Positions 60,294-64,000 of a stretch of DNA of 64,000 nt are shown here, one piece after another (position 1 is the stretch's first letter; each line of letters opens with the position of its first letter). A program made the position numbers and the translations under genes. The DNA is from Pedomonas sp051304405 (GTDB taxonomy: Bacteria; Pseudomonadota; Alphaproteobacteria; Sphingomonadales; Sphingomonadaceae), in assembly GCF_051304405.1 (NCBI RefSeq), contig NZ_JBPPGG010000003.1, positions 62,001-126,000 of the forward strand. The letters run 5' to 3'. The notes beneath the pieces were generated by a model. That model was given only the letters and a program-made list of their open reading frames with translations. It did not search any database and was not told the origin of the DNA.

Positions 60294-60575
60294 CTACTTG
60301 AGGTGATTGCTCAGGTACCGGTTCATCTCGAACATGGTGACCTTCTTCTTCCCGAACACCGGCTCCAGCTTGTCATCCGCCAGGATTTCCCGGCGGTTTT
60401 CGGGGTTTTGCAGGTCGTTCTTCTTGATGTAGGCCCAGACCTTGCTCACCACCTCGGCGCGCGGCAGCGGCGTATCGCCCACGATGGCGGCCAGCTCGCG
60501 CGACGGTTGAACGGGCTGCTGCAACGCGTTGAGCTTCTGGCCCGACGATTTTCCCTTGGTGGTCCTGGATGGCAT
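60294..60575 (-). CDS. SWIB/MDM2 domain protein
   Basis: 93 residues from MPSRTTKGKSSGQKLNALQQ with AAGGAGG just upstream. A basic N-terminal tail is followed by a single SWIB fold: LAAIVGDTPLPRAEVVSKVW, AYIKKNDLQNPENRREIL, DDKLEPVFGKKKVTMFEMNR, YLSNHLK. In bacteria stand-alone SWIB proteins occur mainly in some alphaproteobacteria, chlamydiae and myxobacteria-like groups; they are probably DNA- or chromatin-associated, but their role is not established. Confidence 0.95.
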   Translation of the reverse strand: MPSRTTKGKSSGQKLNALQQPVQPSRELAAIVGDTPLPRAEVVSKVWAYIKKNDLQNPENRREILADDKLEPVFGKKKVTMFEMNRYLSNHLK

Positions 60576-60753
60576 GCTTCCTCCTTCGCGGGACTGTTGC
60601 ATTCAGGGCGAACCGCCGGCCCGGCCGCACTGTTCTGGCGGGTTAACGCTTGGCCGCCCAACTGTGTCCGTACAGACCATGCGGACAGCAGGCGGGCTGC
60701 GGCCGGAAAGCCACAGTTCCGCCTGCCCGGCAGCGCCGCGGAGCCAGGCGGCC

Positions 60754-63700
60754 TCAGTAGTCCTTGGCGTATTGCAGCTGGAGGCTGGTCTCGCCCGCCC
60801 GGCCCACCTGCGAGAGGATGCTGAGCGCCCGGGTCAGCTCGATCTGGAGCTGGGTCAGCGTGTTGCCGTGGGTGTCGCTGGTCACCTCCACGTAGACGTC
60901 GTCGGTGAGATACTGGCCAACCGCCAGCGACGTGCCGCGCCCGCTGGCCTCGTCTCCGCCCACGATCCGCAACCGGTCGATGCTAGTCGCCTGGCGCAGC
61001 TTGCCGAGGGGGTTGAGCCCGCCCCCGCCGCCGCGCAGCGAGGCGACGGCTGCGCCCAGCTGCAGCGCCTCGGTGGCGGACAGCTCGGTGACCGAGCCGC
61101 CGAACAGCAGGCGGGAGAGGATCTCGTCCTGCGGCAGCGACGGGTTGGAGGAGAAGGCGATGCTCGGCTGCAATGCCTGCCCGGTCACCTGCAGCTGGGC
61201 CTCGATGCCATCGACGGTTGCGCCGGCCACGATGTCGAGGGTTGGCGCGGGCGGGAATTCCCCCGCGAAGCGGATGACGCCCTTGTTCAGCTCGAAGCGG
61301 CGGCCCGCGAAGGCGTAGGAGCCGCGCACCGCCGTCACCGTGCCGCGGATGGCCGGCTCCATGACCGGCCCGCCGATATTGAGGTCCACGCCCCATTCGG
61401 AATCGAGCCCCATGCCCTGGATGAAGATGCGGTTATCCGCATCCACGTCCACATTGAGCGTGAACTCGAACGGAGACGGCTTCTCCGGCTCCTTCCGGCG
61501 AGGCCGGCGCTGGATCGGCACCTCGCCGACGCGCTGCACCTCCAGTTGCGGCACCTCGGCGGCGGCAACGCCGGTGAAGCGGTAGCGGGCCTCGTTGATC
61601 CGCAGCTTGCCCTCGATGACGCCCTTGCCCCCCGCGCGCCGGATGGCGACCGGCCCGGTGATGACCGCCTCCAGCGCATCGGTCTGCGCCGCACGCAGGT
61701 GGTCGAGCGTGATCTGCACGTTCATGGGCAGGCCCGCCTCCATGTCGAGGTCGGCAAAGCCGGTGGCGGAGAACCCGCCGCCGCCCGGCGAGGTGCCACT
61801 GAACTCGGCCAGCTGAAGGCGCGAGCCCTCGAAGCGGGCGTTCAGTTTCACGTCGCGGATGCGGGTGCCGAAGTCCACATTCTCGTAGGACATGTCCGCG
61901 CCGCGCACCGTGCCGCGCAGCAGGGGCTGGGCCGGGGTGCCGCTCATGTCGGCGCTGACCGACAGGGTGCCGCCCAGCTCGTGCCCCTTCATGCCGCTGA
62001 GCGCCCAGAGCAGCTCGACCGGGCCGCTGAAGCGCAGCCCGCCCGCCAGTGGCGCATCGCGCAGGCGGCTCATCCAGTCTGTCTCCGGCTCCTCCGCCTG
62101 CGGGGGCAGGCTGAGGCGCGCTTGCAGCGAGCCGACCACCTTGCCGTCATGGCGCACCAGCGCCCGGACCGCCGCCTGCTGCTCCGAAAGGGAGGCGTTC
62201 AGCCCCAGATCGAGCGGCGGCGACTGGGTGCTGAGACCTGCCCGCTGCATGTTGCTGACGACAATGCGCGCCTCGGCGCGGGGCGTGCGCCCGCCGGGCG
62301 GCAGGGTGGCAGTCATGGTGCCGGAGGTGGTGCCGGAGAGGCCCATCTCGGGATCGATGGCATCGAGGAAGCTGAGCCCGAGGCCGGACCACTGGGCGGC
62401 CAGCCGCGCGGTCTCGCCGGTCTCCCCTTCCACGGTCAGCTTGCCCCCGGCCAGTTGCAGGGTGGCGGGATTGAGCCGCCAGCCCGCCTCCACCCGGTCC
62501 GCGACGGCGGGCTGGGCCAGCCGGATGCGCCGCTTCGACAGCGTGCCGTTGAACTGGGTGAGCTGCACCCGTTCGGGCGTCATCTCGGCGGCAAGGTCCA
62601 GATTGAACGGCGCGTTGTGCCGCCCGGCCAGGGTCAGGTTCGCCCGGCCCGTGCCGGACTGGTAGAGCACCGTGCCGGAGGTCTGCTCCACCAGCCAGTC
62701 GCCATAGCGGATCTGGCGGCCGGAGAAGCGGGCATTCACGTCGGGCGCGCCGTCGGGCAGGCGCAGGCTGGCCTCAAGCTGGGCCTGACCGATGCCCAGC
62801 GCCGGGAAGACGGGCGGCCGCGCCTGCCGGGCCTGAAGCGACGCATCCATCCGCTGCACCGCGCCCTCGCCCGCAAGGCGAAGCTGCCCGGTCAGCCCCG
62901 CGCCCTTGAGGCTCAGCGCGCCGGCCATGGGCCCGGCCTCGGTCTGCTCGACCCGGCCTTTGAGGGTGAGATCGGCAAGGCTCAGCTCCGATATCTCCGC
63001 CGCCAGCGGCCCTTCCTCCAGAACCACGATGGCGCGGCCCCGCAGCGGCCCCTCGGACGAGCGGCCATCGAGCGCCACCGCGTAGCCGCGCGGCTCGGGC
63101 GTTGCCTTCAGCACCACATTCCTGAGGCCGATGCCGAGATCCGGCCGGGCCAGCGTAAGCTCCGCCTGCGGGCGGACGGCCTCGCCGCTGGCGTTGATCG
63201 CGAAGGGGCCATAGGCGGCGGATTCGCCCTGCCCTGCCAGCACGATGCGCCCGTCCGGCGTGTAGACGCCCTCGGTGAGCGCGAAGCGGAAGCGCGGCGC
63301 CTCCAGTTGCGCCACGTTGAGCACGATCGCCCCGCCGGGCCGCTGCCGGGCCGAGACGGTGAGCACCGGCAGCCCGCCGAGAAAATCACGCGCCGCCTCG
63401 TTGTCGAGCCGGGTCGCCCGGGCGTTGATGTCGCCGTTCAGCGCCAGCGCACTGGTGCGCGGGTCGAATGCGATGCGGGCGTCGGCCGAGGCGTTGACCA
63501 CGCCGAACCCGGCCACCTCATACTGCTGCACCGACGCATCCACATCGGCGTCGTAAGCGCCGGAGGCGGGCGCGTAGGCGAACATGGCCCGGCCGTTCAG
63601 CCGGTTGGAGCGGAAGGCGAGGTTCTTGGCCCCGATGCGCTCCGGCGTCATCTCGACCGTCCCGTTCACGCGCACCTGCCGCAACAGGCCGCCCACCTGC

Positions 63701-64000
63701 TCCGGCAGGCCGTCGATGGAGGCGGCGCTGAGGGTAATGGGCGCGGTGATGCGGCCTTCCGGTTCCATCTCGACACGGCCTTCGGCGTTGAGGTCTGTGG
63801 CCCCGCGCCCCTCGAAGGCGATGCGGCGCGCCTTCAGGGTATAGGCAATGGTGGGCGTTGCGACCGGACCGTTCAGCTCGGCAGCGAGCGTCACGTCGTC
63901 CCCGCTGAGGCCGTCCATCACCGTGGCGGGGGCGAGCAGCCGCCCGTTCACCTCCATGGCCTCGAAGCGGCTGGTTCCGGTGTCGATGGCGCCCTGCGCG
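60754..64000 (-). CDS. tamB: Translocation and assembly module protein TamB (N-terminal part outside window)
   Basis: About 1080 codons are visible and the frame is still open at 64000, so the gene starts beyond the right edge. It is long, beta-rich and repetitive (AsmA/TamB-like), with the conserved C-terminal DUF490/TamB domain: FEFTLNVDVDADNRIFIQGM, then GLDSEWGVDLNIGGPVMEPA, SNPSLPQDEILSRLLFGGSV and VEVTSDTHGNTLTQLQIELT. It ends SLQLQYAKDY. It spans the periplasm and works with the Omp85 protein TamA in outer-membrane assembly and lipid transport. tamA would be expected next, to the right of the window. Confidence 0.94.
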   Translation of the reverse strand, partial: AQGAIDTGTSRFEAMEVNGRLLAPATVMDGLSGDDVTLAAELNGPVATPTIAYTLKARRIAFEGRGATDLNAEGRVEMEPEGRITAPITLSAASIDGLPEQVGGLLRQVRVNGTVEMTPERIGAKNLAFRSNRLNGRAMFAYAPASGAYDADVDASVQQYEVAGFGVVNASADARIAFDPRTSALALNGDINARATRLDNEAARDFLGGLPVLTVSARQRPGGAIVLNVAQLEAPRFRFALTEGVYTPDGRIVLAGQGESAAYGPFAINASGEAVRPQAELTLARPDLGIGLRNVVLKATPEPRGYAVALDGRSSEGPLRGRAIVVLEEGPLAAEISELSLADLTLKGRVEQTEAGPMAGALSLKGAGLTGQLRLAGEGAVQRMDASLQARQARPPVFPALGIGQAQLEASLRLPDGAPDVNARFSGRQIRYGDWLVEQTSGTVLYQSGTGRANLTLAGRHNAPFNLDLAAEMTPERVQLTQFNGTLSKRRIRLAQPAVADRVEAGWRLNPATLQLAGGKLTVEGETGETARLAAQWSGLGLSFLDAIDPEMGLSGTTSGTMTATLPPGGRTPRAEARIVVSNMQRAGLSTQSPPLDLGLNASLSEQQAAVRALVRHDGKVVGSLQARLSLPPQAEEPETDWMSRLRDAPLAGGLRFSGPVELLWALSGMKGHELGGTLSVSADMSGTPAQPLLRGTVRGADMSYENVDFGTRIRDVKLNARFEGSRLQLAEFSGTSPGGGGFSATGFADLDMEAGLPMNVQITLDHLRAAQTDALEAVITGPVAIRRAGGKGVIEGKLRINEARYRFTGVAAAEVPQLEVQRVGEVPIQRRPRRKEPEKPSPFEFTLNVDVDADNRIFIQGMGLDSEWGVDLNIGGPVMEPAIRGTVTAVRGSYAFAGRRFELNKGVIRFAGEFPPAPTLDIVAGATVDGIEAQLQVTGQALQPSIAFSSNPSLPQDEILSRLLFGGSVTELSATEALQLGAAVASLRGGGGGLNPLGKLRQATSIDRLRIVGGDEASGRGTSLAVGQYLTDDVYVEVTSDTHGNTLTQLQIELTRALSILSQVGRAGETSLQLQYAKDY

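Overview
The window is high-GC, densely coded chromosomal DNA from an alphaproteobacterium, most likely a member of the Sphingomonadales. The grounds are the TonB-dependent receptors with sphingomonad-style plug starts, the SWIB and DUF3297 small proteins, a MaeB-type malic enzyme, an AB-fused Mrp antiporter and a Rieske/SDR/GMC/TonB catabolic island. I saw no tRNA, rRNA, CRISPR array, insertion sequence, integrase or origin. The taxonomic call is an inference from gene content; no marker RNA is present.

Layout. (1) 1-3695: 3' part of an Mrp-type Na+/H+ antiporter operon (mrpAB fusion, C, D, E, F, G), nearly all with 4-nt stop/start overlaps. (2) 3789-6447: a DUF3298-like lipoprotein and a secreted DUF885 protein. 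(3) 6569-8079: an MDR oxidoreductase divergent from a cysteine-bearing HxlR regulator, with repeat operators between them, resembling the QorR/Qor2 arrangement. (4) 8144-27754: a catabolic island. It holds a LuxR-type solo regulator, a SnoaL-like protein, two TonB receptors, two SDRs, a DAACS symporter, a dienelactone-hydrolase-like enzyme, two VOC proteins, an orphan Rieske oxygenase alpha subunit, an MDR reductase, a TetR regulator, a GST, a TIM-barrel isomerase, a GMC oxidoreductase and an MFS exporter. (5) 28201-31558: the homogentisate operon hmgA-fahA-maiA. (6) 31562-34888: a GT4 glycosyltransferase and a glycogen-debranching-like glycosidase. (7) 35054-37146: two VOC proteins and a DUF1428 protein divergent from an HxlR-SCP2-like regulator. 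(8) 37252-39486: ahpC-ahpF. (9) 39744-47878: a histidine kinase/response regulator pair divergent from a complete tripartite RND efflux operon. (10) 48074-54674: a frameshifted DODA-type dioxygenase, a SnoaL-like exported protein, a CusF-like protein lacking its methionine ligands, a large epimerase-SPW-VKOR-like fusion and a CPA2 antiporter. (11) 55430-64000: MaeB malic enzyme, DUF3297, DUF202, MscS channel, SWIB protein and the C-terminal part of TamB, which runs off the right edge.

How it may work together. The island at 8-26 kb looks like an uptake-and-oxidation module for an unidentified organic compound: outer-membrane uptake by the TonB receptors, oxygenation by the Rieske enzyme, then SDR/MDR/GMC redox steps with VOC, TIM-barrel and GST enzymes. 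The adjacent homogentisate genes would send an aromatic product to fumarate and acetoacetate. The substrate cannot be read from the sequence. Regulation appears local: LuxR and TetR genes lie inside the island, and there is a perfect 17-bp palindrome in the Rieske/SDR divergent promoter.

The most notable points are: (a) this orphan-Rieske catabolic island; (b) an imperfect 27-bp element at both ends of the SDR-to-GMC operon; (c) an epimerase-SPW-VKOR fusion whose VKOR CxxC is gone; (d) a CusF-like protein without its Met ligands; (e) a dioxygenase whose conserved C-terminus is out of frame; and (f) a 10-bp-phased direct repeat in front of the two-component/RND region.
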